Source of the DNA: Terrisporobacter sp.
GTDB lineage: Bacteria; Bacillota_A; Clostridia; Peptostreptococcales; Peptostreptococcaceae
Reading direction: 5' to 3'
Assembly (NCBI GenBank): GCA_029851945.1
Contig: JARKUZ010000067.1
Location: 75,058 to 139,057 of the forward strand
Length of the DNA: 64,000 bases
The notes under the pieces are model-generated. The model did no database searches. It saw only the letters and a program-made list of their open reading frames with translations, and was not told the origin of the DNA. Below are positions 18,658 through 28,196 of this stretch, piece by piece. The first letter of the stretch is position 1. Each line of letters begins with the position of its first letter. The translations under genes and the position numbers were made by a program.

Positions 18658-18972
18658 CTAAGCGTTTATTTTTTCGATAACTATCTTAGTGTATGGTTGA
18701 CGATGACCTTGTTTTCTTCTGTAGTCTTTTTTAGCTTTATATTTGAAAACTATAACTTTTTTAGCTTTACCTTGTTCTACTACTTTAGCAGTAACAGAAG
18801 CACCTTCTACAACTGGAGCACCAACAACTAATTCTCCTTCTGCATTAGTACAAGCTAATACTTCGTTTAAAGTTACTTCTTCACCAGCTTGTGCTTCTAA
18901 CTTTTCAACGAATAATACATCACCTTCAGCAACTTTGTATTGCTTTCCACCTGTTTTAACTATAGCGTACAT
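18658..18972 (-). CDS. rplU: 50S ribosomal protein L21
   Basis: A 104-residue L21, a 23S rRNA-binding protein of the large subunit. It begins [14 protein letters not shown], the family signature, and ends with the basic [19 protein letters not shown] stretch. The ribosome site AGGAGG lies 8 bases before the ATG. It is the first gene of rplU-prp-rpmA-obgE-yhbY, behind a promoter and structured leader. Confidence 0.98.
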   Translation of the reverse strand: MYAIVKTGGKQYKVAEGDVLFVEKLEAQAGEEVTLNEVLACTNAEGELVVGAPVVEGASVTAKVVEQGKAKKVIVFKYKAKKDYRRKQGHRQPYTKIVIEKINA

Positions 18973-19060
18973 TAATATACACCTCCTCGGTCTAAGAACT
19001 CGCCATCAAGGTACTTCCCTTGAGAAGATTTTCACCTTTTCTGTGCGGCATTACAGTTAT
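18973..19060 (-). promoter_or_regulatory. Structured 5' leader of rplU (L21 leader type)
   Basis: The region between the rplU promoter and ATG contains a CAAGG...CCTTG stem-loop (around 19007-19022) and the GCCGCACAGAAAAGG segment. This resembles the Firmicute L21 leader, which mediates autoregulation of rplU by its product. I base this on position and visible hairpins. A covariance-model match to Rfam RF00559 would confirm it. Confidence 0.6.
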
Positions 19061-19062
19061 AA

Positions 19063-19091
19063 ATAATACTACTTATTGAACAAAATGTCAA
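19063..19091 (-). promoter_or_regulatory. Sigma-A promoter of rplU-prp-rpmA-obgE-yhbY
   Basis: Minus-strand TTGACA (19086-19091) and TATTAT (19063-19068) are 17 bases apart, a consensus -35 box. The -35 box starts immediately after the rng stop codon at 19092. Confidence 0.82.
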
Positions 19092-20495
19092 CTAGCTTGC
19101 AAAAATTATTTTATATTTTTCATTACTAATTTTTTCATTTTCTTTAAGTGAAATATCCACTTTATATTTTTCACATATTTTATAAATTATATCCATATAA
19201 TTACTTTTTATCTTTTTTAAAGTAATTGGACTCAACTGTAAATCTAAATTATTATAAGAGGTATGATATTTAATTCTCATTACTTCTTTTTCAATATCAT
19301 CAATTAAATAATTAATAGACTTTGTAGATAAAATACTATCACATAATGTACAATCTTCTAAATAATACTTACTTATTGAATTTTTTTCTCTTCGTCTTGC
19401 AACTTCTACAAGTCCAAGTCTTGTCATTCCTAACACTTCAGATTTTCTTTTATCCTTTTCCATATGACTATTTAAAGTTTTTAATAAATTTTCTTTATTT
19501 TTCTTTTTAATCATATCAATAAAATCTATTATTATTATTCCACCAATATCTCTAAGTCTAAGTTGTCTTGCAATTTCTTTACAAGCTTCTAAGTTAGTTT
19601 TATATACAGTATCTTCTCTATTTCCACTTCCAGTAAATTTACCTGTGTTAACATCTATTACAGTTAAGGCTTCGGTTTTTTCTATTATTAGATATCCACC
19701 ACTTTTTAACCATACTTTTTTATTGAGACTTCTTTCTATTTGATTTTGTATTCTATATAAATCAAATATATCTTCATTTTCTTGTAACTTTAGTTTACTT
19801 ATATAGTCTTTATTAATACGTTTTAAAATATTTTTTATTTCTTCATATTTTTGTGCATCATTTAAAACTATTTGTTCCACATCTTCATTAACATTGTCTT
19901 TTATATATTTAGATGAAAAATCAAGTTCTTTATATAGTAACTTAGGTCCTATACCTAACTTAAATTCTTTGCAAATTAAATCATATTTTTCTTTTAATTC
20001 ATTAAAGTCATTTTCTAACTCTTCTTTGCTACAACCATTTGCTTCTGTTCTAATTATTATTCCACACTCTTTTCCAACAAAAGATCTAACAAGTTTTTTT
20101 AACCTAAAACGTTCGTCTTCATCTTGAAGCCTATTAGATATTGTTATTCTATCGTTAGATGGAATATATACTAAGAAACGCCCTGAAAGGCTTATTTCTT
20201 CACTTAACTTTGCTCCTTTAGTTCCAATTGCTTCTTTATTAATTTGAACCATTATATCCATACCCGATTTTATATTAGAATCCTTTTTTAAAGGTAGATA
20301 GGCTAACTTTTCAAATCCAATATCTACAAAGCAGGCCTCAAGGCCTGCTTTTACATTTTTAACTATTCCTCTATAGATATTGGATACTAGTTTGTTATTT
20401 TTATTTTCTTCTATTAATAATTCTACTAATTTATCATCTTCAACTATTGCAGTTTTTTGAGATAAAACTAGAGATTCTATTATTATTCTTTTCAT
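19092..20495 (-). CDS. rng: Ribonuclease G/E family endoribonuclease
   Basis: A 467-residue RNase G-type enzyme. An S1-like RNA-binding domain is at residues about 36-115, and the catalytic core includes TVIDVNTGKFTG near residue 280 and IIIDFIDM near residue 322, which hold the metal-binding aspartates. A zinc-link-like C-x-x-C (CTLC) is near residue 390. Length resembles RNase G (about 489) rather than RNase E, and no C-terminal degradosome scaffold exists. It cuts structured RNAs and 16S precursors. It follows the DUF2344 gene by 11 bases. Confidence 0.93.
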   Translation of the reverse strand: MKRIIIESLVLSQKTAIVEDDKLVELLIEENKNNKLVSNIYRGIVKNVKAGLEACFVDIGFEKLAYLPLKKDSNIKSGMDIMVQINKEAIGTKGAKLSEEISLSGRFLVYIPSNDRITISNRLQDEDERFRLKKLVRSFVGKECGIIIRTEANGCSKEELENDFNELKEKYDLICKEFKLGIGPKLLYKELDFSSKYIKDNVNEDVEQIVLNDAQKYEEIKNILKRINKDYISKLKLQENEDIFDLYRIQNQIERSLNKKVWLKSGGYLIIEKTEALTVIDVNTGKFTGSGNREDTVYKTNLEACKEIARQLRLRDIGGIIIIDFIDMIKKKNKENLLKTLNSHMEKDKRKSEVLGMTRLGLVEVARRREKNSISKYYLEDCTLCDSILSTKSINYLIDDIEKEVMRIKYHTSYNNLDLQLSPITLKKIKSNYMDIIYKICEKYKVDISLKENEKISNEKYKIIFAS

Positions 20496-20506
20496 AGATT
20501 TTTTTA

Positions 20507-21214
20507 TTATAACGGAGTTACTAACTCCCCATCTTCCATAGCATATAAGTCTCTTCTTATAACTTCTACTTCTCTTGGATCCATTTCTACATTTAATATT
20601 TCTAATATCTTAGGTACTAATATATTTATATTTAAATTAGCTTTAGATCCAGTTGCTATTGTAGCTTCAAAAGTAACTTTTTCATCATCTAAGCTAACTA
20701 AATCAAAGTTTCTTATTAGTGGTCTTATATCAGATTCTACTATTTTACCTTTTTTATTTTTTTTAGTTATCATTATTGATTCACTTTTTACAAAATCTAA
20801 TACTCTAGATTTAACTAATTCTTTACTAAGTGGTTTCTCTAAATCTATATTAAATAAATATTCTCCATAAACTATTTCAGATGATAAAGAAGGAGTACTT
20901 GAAGTTATTTCTTTAGCTTTTATAAACTCAACACCTACAGGAAGTTTTTCATTTATTCTTTTTAAGAATTCTTCAATAGTTATATCATCTTCAATTTCTA
21001 TATCAACGTACTCTCCTTGACTTTCCACACCTAAAGCTAATGCATTACCATAACTCATTTTAGGGTGAGGATTAAATCCTAGAGAATAAGATAAATTTAT
21101 CTCTGCTCTTCTAAAAGCTCTTTGTAAAAGTCTTTGTAAGTCAAGATGAGATATAAATATCATATCATCTTCTTTTTTATATTTAGCTCTAATTATCTTA
21201 CTCATAATTAGCAT
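20507..21214 (-). CDS. DUF2344 / TIGR03936 family protein
   Basis: A 235-residue protein of the TIGR03936 (DUF2344) family, which is conserved beside or fused to the TIGR03960 radical SAM protein in many Firmicutes. The stretches LDLQRLLQRAFRRAEI near residues 23-38 and SYSLGFNPHPKMSYGNALALG near residues 41-61 (in parts) mark the family. Its precise activity is not established. The 7-base overlap with the upstream radical SAM gene implies coupled translation, so they very probably act together. A tRNA- or ribosome-related role is suggested by the neighbours rng and rplU. Confidence 0.85.
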   Translation of the reverse strand: MLIMSKIIRAKYKKEDDMIFISHLDLQRLLQRAFRRAEINLSYSLGFNPHPKMSYGNALALGVESQGEYVDIEIEDDITIEEFLKRINEKLPVGVEFIKAKEITSSTPSLSSEIVYGEYLFNIDLEKPLSKELVKSRVLDFVKSESIMITKKNKKGKIVESDIRPLIRNFDLVSLDDEKVTFEATIATGSKANLNINILVPKILEILNVEMDPREVEVIRRDLYAMEDGELVTPL

Positions 21215-23052
21215 AGCCCCCTTCCTATATCATTTGTATTAACTCCACAGCCATTACATCTATGTCTACAATCTACAGTTACTGCATCTTCTTTTGCTTT
21301 ATTATTTTCTCTTATTAAGAATTTTTTAGTTACACCTACATCTATGTGATCCCATGCAAATACTTCATCATAACTTCTTTCTCTATGAGCATACCAGCTT
21401 ATATCTAAGTTATTTTTAGCCATAGCTTCTAGCCATATATCTAAATTGAAATATTCTGACCATCCATCAAACTTAGCTCCAGCTTTAAATGCATCATAAA
21501 TAACTTTACCTATTCTTCTATCTCCTCTAGAAACAACAGCTTCCATTAAACTTGTCTTAGAGTCATGATAAATATATTTTATATCTCTATTTCTTAATGC
21601 TTTAACTAAATATTGTTGTTTTTCTCTGACAACATCTCCCGTGTCTTGTCCATGCCATTGGAAAGGAGTGAATGGTTTTGGAACAAATGTTGATGTACTT
21701 ACTGTTACAGAGAATTTTCTTGATAGTTTTCCTCCATGTACTTCTCTGTAAGTATCTATTACATTATAAGCTAGGTCTCTTATACCATCTAGGTCATCGT
21801 ATCTTTCTGTAGGAAGACCTATCATGAAGTAAAGTTTTACACTATTCCATCCCATTTCAAATGCTTTTCTAGTAGCATCCTTTAAATCTTGCTCACTTAC
21901 ACCTTTATTTATAACGTCTCTCATTCTTTGGCTTCCTGCCTCTGGTGCAAATGTTAAACCTGATTTTCTAACTTGTTGTATTTTTTCCGCAATCTCCATA
22001 GTAAAGTTATCAAGTCTAAGTGATGGAAGAGATATACCTATATTTTTACTTGCATATTCTTCTACTAATACATCTGTAAGCTCACTTAATTTAGAGTAAT
22101 CACTTGTAGAAAGAGATGATAAAGACACTTCATCATATCCTGTACTTTTTATTAGCTTATCTAAAGATTCTTTTAACCTTTCTACACTCTTTTCTCTTAT
22201 AGGTCTATATATCATACCAGCTTGACAGAATCTACATCCTCTTGTACATCCTCTGAATAGTTCTAGCACTACTCTTTCATGAACAGTTTCGATATATGGA
22301 ACTATTAAAGCTTCTGGATAATAAACTTCATCCATATTTTTTATTATTCTTTTTCTAGGATGCGCTGGTATTCCTTCTCTATTTGGTACAGTTTCTTTTA
22401 CTGTATTATCTTCATTATATGTAACATCATAGAAACTTGGTATATAAACACCTTCTATTTTAGATACTCTCATTAAGAAATCTTCTCTAGTTGTTTTATT
22501 TTTTCTCCATTCTTTGTATTCATTTAATACTTCTAAGTTTACTTCTTCACCTTCACCAAGTATTACAATATCTACAAAATCGGCAAGAGGTTCTGAATTA
22601 TATGCACATGGTCCTCCAACCATAATGAATGGATCATCTAATTTTCTATCTTTAGCTAATATTTCTATATTACCTAAATCTAATATATTTAATATATTTG
22701 TGTAAGAAAGTTCATATTGAAGTGTAAATGTAACAAAATCGAAGTTAGTTATTGATTCTCTAGATTCTAATGCAAATAGAGGTATATTCTTTTCTCTTAA
22801 TATTTCTTCCATATCAACCGCTGGAGAATATACTCTTTCACAATAAACACCTTCATCTTTATTTAATACTCTATATAGTATTTGACTGCCTAAATGACTC
22901 ATCCCTACTTCATATATATCTGGGAAGCATTGAGCATATCTTACTAATTCTTTATTACTAGTATCTTTATGTATTGAATTTATCTCATTTCCTAAATATC
23001 TAGCCGGCTTTTCAACCTTTTTTAAAATTTTCTTAAATTCTGCTTTGTCCAT
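21208..23052 (-). CDS. TIGR03960-type B12-binding-domain radical SAM protein
   Basis: A 614-residue radical SAM enzyme. The N-terminal half has a cobalamin-binding-like fold (residues about 35-190, MVGGPCAYNSEPLADF near residue 146). The central part carries the iron-sulfur motif CTRGCRFC (CxxxCxxC) near residue 263. FAPEAGSQRMR near residue 363 lies in the SAM barrel, and a cysteine pair near the end (CRHRCNGCGVN) suggests another cluster or metal site. The substrate is unknown. Transcription starts from a clear promoter just upstream, and its stop overlaps the DUF2344 gene. Confidence 0.9.
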   Translation of the reverse strand: MDKAEFKKILKKVEKPARYLGNEINSIHKDTSNKELVRYAQCFPDIYEVGMSHLGSQILYRVLNKDEGVYCERVYSPAVDMEEILREKNIPLFALESRESITNFDFVTFTLQYELSYTNILNILDLGNIEILAKDRKLDDPFIMVGGPCAYNSEPLADFVDIVILGEGEEVNLEVLNEYKEWRKNKTTREDFLMRVSKIEGVYIPSFYDVTYNEDNTVKETVPNREGIPAHPRKRIIKNMDEVYYPEALIVPYIETVHERVVLELFRGCTRGCRFCQAGMIYRPIREKSVERLKESLDKLIKSTGYDEVSLSSLSTSDYSKLSELTDVLVEEYASKNIGISLPSLRLDNFTMEIAEKIQQVRKSGLTFAPEAGSQRMRDVINKGVSEQDLKDATRKAFEMGWNSVKLYFMIGLPTERYDDLDGIRDLAYNVIDTYREVHGGKLSRKFSVTVSTSTFVPKPFTPFQWHGQDTGDVVREKQQYLVKALRNRDIKYIYHDSKTSLMEAVVSRGDRRIGKVIYDAFKAGAKFDGWSEYFNLDIWLEAMAKNNLDISWYAHRERSYDEVFAWDHIDVGVTKKFLIRENNKAKEDAVTVDCRHRCNGCGVNTNDIGRGLC

Positions 23053-23414
23053 CTATTATTGAAACCTCCGATTAACTAATTGTAATTCACATAAATTTTA
23101 TTATACACTATAAAATATTCGGTATCAAAATATTTTAAATTTAATCCTATTATTACCTATATTTTATATTATCACTATATTCTTATCCATTATACTAGAT
23201 TTACAATATATTTCTATTGTTAATTCGATCAACTTTTAACTATAATTATAATTATATATTACCTAAATTAAACAATATTGTTTTTTTTACTTGTTTTTTT
23301 TAATAAAAATACAGATAATATAATAATAATGTGAATTATATTTTTAGTTTCATATAAATAAAATTTGGGTATATAAAATTTGTGCTATGATTTTTTATAT
23401 TTAGGAGGTTTGCA
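23053..23414. other. 362-base AT-rich divergent intergenic region
   Basis: It separates the radical SAM gene (minus) from fprA (plus). It holds the minus-strand promoter near 23100-23128 listed separately. The fprA side has a strong AGGAGG ribosome site 7 bases before the ATG, but no convincing -35/-10 pair was found by eye. No RNA gene or further open frame is seen. Confidence 0.6.
23100..23128 (-). promoter_or_regulatory. Sigma-A promoter of the radical SAM-DUF2344-rng operon
   Basis: Minus-strand TTGATA (23123-23128) and TATAAT (23100-23105) are 17 bases apart, about 48 bases before the radical SAM start codon. Confidence 0.75.
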
Positions 23415-24608
23415 ATGAGCAGTGTTTTTGAAATAAAACCAGATATATTCTATACTGGTGTTGTAGATAAGGATTTAAAAATATTCGATATTATAATGGA
23501 AACAGAATATGGTACAACTTATAATTCTTATCTAATAAAAGATGAAAAAGTTGTTTTATTTGATACTGTAAAAGATTGTTTTAAAGATGAATTTTTAAGT
23601 AACTTACGTGAAATAGTTGATATTAAAGATATTGATTATGTAGTTATTCATCATACTGAACCTGATCATGCAGGTTGTTTAAAATATATATTAGAAATAA
23701 ATCCAGACATACAAGTTATTGCTACTAAAGCAGCACATATGTACTTAAAAGATCAAATCAATAAACCTTTTAACTGTACAACTGTAAAAACTGGAGATTC
23801 TTTAAACATAGGCAAGAGAACTCTTGAATTTATTCAAGCTCCTTTCTTACACTGGGCTGATACAATGTTTACTTATGTTCCTCAAGATAAAATATTATTA
23901 ACTTGTGATGCTTTCGGATGTCACTATTCTGAATTCGACTGCAAGGCTATAGATGATGAAGGATATTTACCATCATCAAAATTATATTATGATTGCATAG
24001 TAAAACCATATGCAAAATATGTTTTAGAAGCTGTTAATAAAGTAGTAGAGCTTGGATTAGACTTTGATACTATATTAACTTCTCATGGACCTATACTTTC
24101 AGAAAGACCTATGGAGCAAGTTGAAAGATATGTAAAATGGTCAAAAGAGGTAATAGAGGAAACTAATAATCAACATATGGCTATATTCTACTTATCAGCT
24201 TATACAAATACTTTTGAAATGGCTAAGAAAATACAGCAAGGTGCTTTATCACAAGATGTTAAGGTTAAATTATATGACTTAGAAAAATTAACTCTAAAAG
24301 AGATGCACGATGCTGTAGTTTCAGCTAAAGTTGTTTTAGTAGGTTCTCCTACAATAAACAAAACTATGGTTAAACCTATGTGGGACTTATTCTCAGTAAT
24401 AGATCCAATGGCTAATAAAGGAACTGTTGCAGGAGTATTTGGTTCTTACGGATGGAGTGGTGAAGGTATAACAATGGCAGAAAACTTATTTAAAGCTATG
24501 TCATTCAAAGTTCCTGCTCCAGCTCTTAAAAAGAAATTCTTCCCTAGTGATGATACATTCAAAGAATGTTTCGATTACGGTGTTGAATTTGCACAATATT
24601 TAAAATAG
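23415..24608 (+). CDS. fprA: A-type flavoprotein FprA (flavodiiron O2/NO reductase)
   Basis: A 397-residue flavodiiron protein that reduces O2 to water (or NO to N2O) in anaerobes. The N-terminal metallo-beta-lactamase domain has the diiron ligands HTEPDH near residues 77-82, HWAD near residue 144, CDAFGCH near 162-168 and TSHGP near residue 222. A C-terminal flavodoxin domain (residues about 250-397) holds FMN (YSAYTNTFEMA-like loop and GSYGWSGEG). All iron ligands appear intact. It is monocistronic and in an oxygen-sensitive organism would protect iron-sulfur enzymes such as the Rnf complex. Confidence 0.95.
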   Translation: MSSVFEIKPDIFYTGVVDKDLKIFDIIMETEYGTTYNSYLIKDEKVVLFDTVKDCFKDEFLSNLREIVDIKDIDYVVIHHTEPDHAGCLKYILEINPDIQVIATKAAHMYLKDQINKPFNCTTVKTGDSLNIGKRTLEFIQAPFLHWADTMFTYVPQDKILLTCDAFGCHYSEFDCKAIDDEGYLPSSKLYYDCIVKPYAKYVLEAVNKVVELGLDFDTILTSHGPILSERPMEQVERYVKWSKEVIEETNNQHMAIFYLSAYTNTFEMAKKIQQGALSQDVKVKLYDLEKLTLKEMHDAVVSAKVVLVGSPTINKTMVKPMWDLFSVIDPMANKGTVAGVFGSYGWSGEGITMAENLFKAMSFKVPAPALKKKFFPSDDTFKECFDYGVEFAQYLK

Positions 24609-24612
24609 AAAT

Positions 24613-24669
24613 TAAATAAGGTTAATGTATGTGAAGTTTAAAACTTCTAATACATTAACCTTTTATTTA
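24613..24669. terminator. Convergent terminator between fprA and mgsA
   Basis: A long stem (24614-24630 with 24650-24666) capped by an inner GAAGTTT/AAACTTC stem, with A/T tails on both sides. It ends fprA (plus) and the mgsA transcript (minus). Confidence 0.85.
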
Positions 24670-24672
24670 ATA

Positions 24673-25089
24673 CTATACTCTTTGACTTGTAGTTTTTCTA
24701 ACTTCTCTAAATGAAAATTCTCCTCTATCTAGAGCTTTTATAAATATCTCCGCTGAAGCCAAATTTGTAGCTATTGGTACATAATATACATCACATAATC
24801 TTATTAAAGCTTGTATATCTGTTTCATGAGCTTGAGAAGTAAGTGGGTCTCTTAAGAATATAACTAAATCTACTTCTTGATTTACTATAAGTGATCCTAT
24901 TTGTTGGTCTCCCCCTAGAGGACCAGATGCAAGTCTTTCAATCTCTAGTCCTGTTTCATCCATTACTATCTTTCCAGTAGTTCCTGTTGCATAGATTTTA
25001 TATTTTTTTAAAATATCCTCATAAGCAATACAAAAACCTACCATAGTTTTTTTCATCTTATCATGTGCTACTAATGCTATTTTCATCAT
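24673..25089 (-). CDS. mgsA: Methylglyoxal synthase
   Basis: A 138-residue enzyme that converts dihydroxyacetone phosphate to methylglyoxal and phosphate, a bypass for phosphate-starved glycolysis. GTTGKIV near residues 37-43 binds the phosphate. [10 protein letters not shown] near residues 58-67 holds the catalytic aspartate, and FLRDPL near residues 76-81 with H in QAHETD completes the site. Length is typical (130-152). It is the last gene of the maf-to-mgsA cluster, 36 bases after rodA. A glyoxalase-fold gene at 41748 could dispose of its product. Confidence 0.95.
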   Translation of the reverse strand: MMKIALVAHDKMKKTMVGFCIAYEDILKKYKIYATGTTGKIVMDETGLEIERLASGPLGGDQQIGSLIVNQEVDLVIFLRDPLTSQAHETDIQALIRLCDVYYVPIATNLASAEIFIKALDRGEFSFREVRKTTSQRV

Positions 25090-25125
25090 TATTCTCTACT
25101 CCTCCTTCTTATCTACTCATATATT

Positions 25126-26241
25126 TTAAAAGTTTATTTTCTTCCTTCTCATACATACATTTAGAATCAGACCTAAAGTTGCCATAGATGTAAGTACAGA
25201 ACTTCCTCCATAACTTATAAACGGTAGTGTAACCCCTGTAACAGGTATCAGTGATACCGTCATACCTATATTTTGAATAATTTGATAAGCAAACATACAG
25301 GTAATTCCCACTGATACTAGAGCTCCATATTCATCTTTTGCCTCCCTGGATATTTCTAACATTCTAAACAAGAAGTAAGCAAATAAACCTATTAATACTA
25401 CCATGCCAACTACTCCTAATTCTTCACCAACAACAGCAAATATAAAGTCACTATCTTGTATCGGTAGAAAATCTTCTTGATTTTGAGTTCCTTTGAATAG
25501 ACCTTTGCCTAAGAAACCACCTGAACCTATAGCAATATTCGATTGCATAACTTGATAGTTTCCTTGTATAGTCGTATCCTCAGGGTGTAAAAATCCTAAT
25601 ATCCTAGATTGTTGATATTCATCTATACTTAAATATACTAGCGGAAGTGCAATAACCCCCACTATCATTACTTTTCTTAAGATTTTATAGTCTATTCCTG
25701 CCGTAAATATTATACCTGCTATTATACAACAGTATACTATAGCTGTTCCTAGGTCTGGTTGAGCAATTAATAAGCCTATTATAGGCAGTGCATACATTAG
25801 TAAATTGATAATATCTTTAATATTATCCATCTTACCTTTTTTTAGCTCAACAATTTTAGCATAACTAAGTATAAATGTAAGTTTAACAATTTCTGCCGTT
25901 TGTAAATCCAATGGTCCAAAGGATAAAGTTGATTTCGCTCCTCCTCTAATAGCACCAAGTGGAGTTAGAACTATAACTAACAAAAACACACTTACCACAT
26001 ATAGTTCTTTATAATATTTTCCCATTACGTTATAATCAAATATCAACATAAACAATACTATTACTAAACCAAGTACAAAGGCCACAGTTTGTTTTATCAT
26101 CCTAGAATAATCTCCTGTTTGATTTACATGTGTAGCACTACTTAAAATTATTATACCAAAAGTAAATATAATTAAAAGAGTAACAATTAATTTCCAGTCT
26201 AACTGTTTTAGTAATTTAAATTTATTTTTATAATTAACCAA
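25126..26241 (-). CDS. rodA: SEDS-family peptidoglycan glycosyltransferase RodA/FtsW
   Basis: A 371-residue protein with about ten membrane helices, of the SEDS family that polymerises lipid II into glycan strands. The family signatures are YQVMQSNIAIGSGGFLGKGL near residues 228-247 and SYGGSSVL near residue 344. It lies downstream of pbp2 and the min genes in the elongation-machinery cluster, so RodA is more likely than FtsW or SpoVE. It would work with the bifunctional-like PBP2 encoded upstream and be guided by MreB. Confidence 0.9.
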   Translation of the reverse strand: MVNYKNKFKLLKQLDWKLIVTLLIIFTFGIIILSSATHVNQTGDYSRMIKQTVAFVLGLVIVLFMLIFDYNVMGKYYKELYVVSVFLLVIVLTPLGAIRGGAKSTLSFGPLDLQTAEIVKLTFILSYAKIVELKKGKMDNIKDIINLLMYALPIIGLLIAQPDLGTAIVYCCIIAGIIFTAGIDYKILRKVMIVGVIALPLVYLSIDEYQQSRILGFLHPEDTTIQGNYQVMQSNIAIGSGGFLGKGLFKGTQNQEDFLPIQDSDFIFAVVGEELGVVGMVVLIGLFAYFLFRMLEISREAKDEYGALVSVGITCMFAYQIIQNIGMTVSLIPVTGVTLPFISYGGSSVLTSMATLGLILNVCMRRKKINF

Positions 26242-26323
26242 GTCATCACCGTCTTTCTAATTCTCAAGATAAACTTAAATAGGGAATATACCTTAAGTAT
26301 ATCCCCCTTTATAAAGACTGAGT

Positions 26324-26608
26324 TTACATTCTTCTGTCTTTTAAATTTTTAAGTGGTATATTTGCAACTAAGGCAGACACAGGCCTGTCATCATTTTCGC
26401 CTCTAGTTTTAGACATCTTTATTTCAAGACCATATTCCTCTATATCAGCATAATTAGATATAACCTTTAATATATCATCTTTTATAAGATTCAAAAGTTG
26501 AGGAGAACAGTCAACTCTATCATGCACAAGAACTAGTTTTAACCTTTCTTTAGCTACATTCTTGCTAGTCTTATTTTCATTTGAAAAAGATTTAAAAAGA
26601 TCAAACAT
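26324..26608 (-). CDS. minE: Cell division topological specificity factor MinE
   Basis: A 94-residue MinE that stimulates MinD ATPase at the membrane and drives pole-to-pole or ring dynamics of MinCD. The anti-MinCD region (VAKERLKLVLVHDRVD near residues 18-33) is clear, followed by the topological domain. Length is typical. It is the last gene of minCDE, 16 bases after minD, with a GGGGGAT ribosome site. Confidence 0.95.
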   Translation of the reverse strand: MFDLFKSFSNENKTSKNVAKERLKLVLVHDRVDCSPQLLNLIKDDILKVISNYADIEEYGLEIKMSKTRGENDDRPVSALVANIPLKNLKDRRM

Positions 26609-26624
26609 GAATATCCCCCTTACT

Positions 26625-27422
26625 TTATTTAGCTACGCCAAAAATTTTTTTAATTTTATCAAAGAAATTAGTCTGAGTTTCAATTTCTTGTATTGGAATA
26701 TTGTTACCTAATATTCTTTGTGCGATATTTTTGTAAGCTCTACCTGCATTAGATTTAACATCTAAAATTGCTGGCTCTCCCTTATTTGTAGATATAATTA
26801 TACTTTCATCATCAGGAACTATCCCAAGTAGGTTTATAGCTAATATTTCAACAATATCTTGCTTGTCCATCATATCTCCACGTTTAACCATATCTTGTCT
26901 TATTCTATTTATAACTAATTGAATATCACTTATTTCATTAGCTTCTAATAAGCCTATTATTCTATCAGCATCTCTTACTGCAGAGACTTCAGGATTTGTT
27001 ACAACAATCGCTCTATCTGCACCTGCTATGGCATTCTTAAACCCTTGTTCAATACCTGCAGGACAATCTATTATAATGAAATCAAAGCTTTCTCTTAACT
27101 TTTCGCATAATGTAGACATTTGCTCAACAGATACAGCATTTTTGTCCCTCGTTTGAGCTGCCGGTAATAAGTATAAATTTTCAAATCTCTTATCTTTTAT
27201 TAAAGCCTGTTTTAATTTACAAGTCCCCTCTACAACATCAACTATATCATAAACTATTCTATTTTCTAAGCCCATTACTACGTCTAAGTTTCTTAATCCT
27301 ATATCTGCATCAACTACAACAGTCCTTCTATTTTCTAAACTTAATGCTGTACCTAAATTAGCTACAGTAGTTGTTTTTCCAACTCCACCTTTACCTGAAG
27401 TTATAACTATGACCTCGCTCAT
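26625..27422 (-). CDS. minD: Septum site-determining ATPase MinD
   Basis: A 265-residue deviant Walker ATPase of the MinD/ParA group. GKGGVGKTT near residues 10-18 is the deviant Walker A and IIIDCPAGIE near residues 116-125 the switch II/Walker B region. The C-terminal amphipathic membrane-targeting helix is visible (FFDKIKKIFGV). It recruits MinC to the membrane and is stimulated by MinE. Its start lies 4 bases after the minC stop. Confidence 0.96.
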   Translation of the reverse strand: MSEVIVITSGKGGVGKTTTVANLGTALSLENRRTVVVDADIGLRNLDVVMGLENRIVYDIVDVVEGTCKLKQALIKDKRFENLYLLPAAQTRDKNAVSVEQMSTLCEKLRESFDFIIIDCPAGIEQGFKNAIAGADRAIVVTNPEVSAVRDADRIIGLLEANEISDIQLVINRIRQDMVKRGDMMDKQDIVEILAINLLGIVPDDESIIISTNKGEPAILDVKSNAGRAYKNIAQRILGNNIPIQEIETQTNFFDKIKKIFGVAK

Positions 27423-27426
27423 CCTA

Positions 27427-28134
27427 CTACCCCCTGTACATTTCCTTATTTTTCAAAATTTTAGGTAAATAACTTTCTATAACTATTCTTTCTTTACTAA
27501 CAAAAGCTATTTCAGGTATGATTTGTTCAACAACCTGACTCTCATCATAATCATCATCCGGTGCCTCAGCTATATTATCTGCTATTTGTAATATCTTAGG
27601 GCATAAACTATTTGCAATAACATAAGCAGAAACATTTCCTTTCGCTCCAGCATGTACAAATCCTCTCACTTCACCCATAACAACAATATTTCCATTAGCC
27701 ACAACCTTTGCTCCCGGATGTATATTTCCCATGACAACAACGTTCCTAGTGGAATTTACTTGTGAACCTGGGTTCATATCACTCATAACTACTACATCTC
27801 CATCAAAAACGATATTTTCTCCAGATCTCATAGTATCCACATATTTTGTCTCATAAGTATTTATATCGCATTCTTTTTCTTCTTCGACAAACTCTATATC
27901 AAACTTAGATGTGATTGCTTCTTCTATCATAAGCATTTGTACATCTTTTAAATAATCACAGTTAATCTGATATATTTTAGCCCCACAAAAAAATCCAATA
28001 TTTTCTTCTAATCTATCTATTATACTTTTTTGAACTTGTTCAAAAGGTGCAACATTTTTAATATTTATAATTAATCCTCTTTTATTCCCCTTAAATTCTA
28101 CAAGTTCTTCTGTAGAAAATTCTCTTAAAGACAT
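27427..28134 (-). CDS. minC: Septum site-determining protein MinC
   Basis: A 235-residue FtsZ-assembly inhibitor with the normal two-domain layout: an N-terminal domain that acts on FtsZ (residues about 10-100) and a C-terminal beta-helix (residues about 110-200) with the repeated turns VVVMSDMNPGSQV, VVVMGNIHPGAKV and IVVMGEVRGFVHAGAKG. The latter binds MinD. A ribosome site precedes the ATG. Gene order minC-minD-minE is conserved. A tail of about 35 residues follows the beta-helix. Confidence 0.94.
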   Translation of the reverse strand: MSLREFSTEELVEFKGNKRGLIINIKNVAPFEQVQKSIIDRLEENIGFFCGAKIYQINCDYLKDVQMLMIEEAITSKFDIEFVEEEKECDINTYETKYVDTMRSGENIVFDGDVVVMSDMNPGSQVNSTRNVVVMGNIHPGAKVVANGNIVVMGEVRGFVHAGAKGNVSAYVIANSLCPKILQIADNIAEAPDDDYDESQVVEQIIPEIAFVSKERIVIESYLPKILKNKEMYRG

Positions 28135-28196
28135 AACAACCTCCAGAGTGATATTAATCTATTTACTATATTCTTCATAAATATATTAATCACCTT

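Noticed and set aside
18743..19066. Plus-strand open frame across rplU and its leader
   Set aside because: It is antisense to L21 and its leader, with no ribosome site; a shadow of the real gene.
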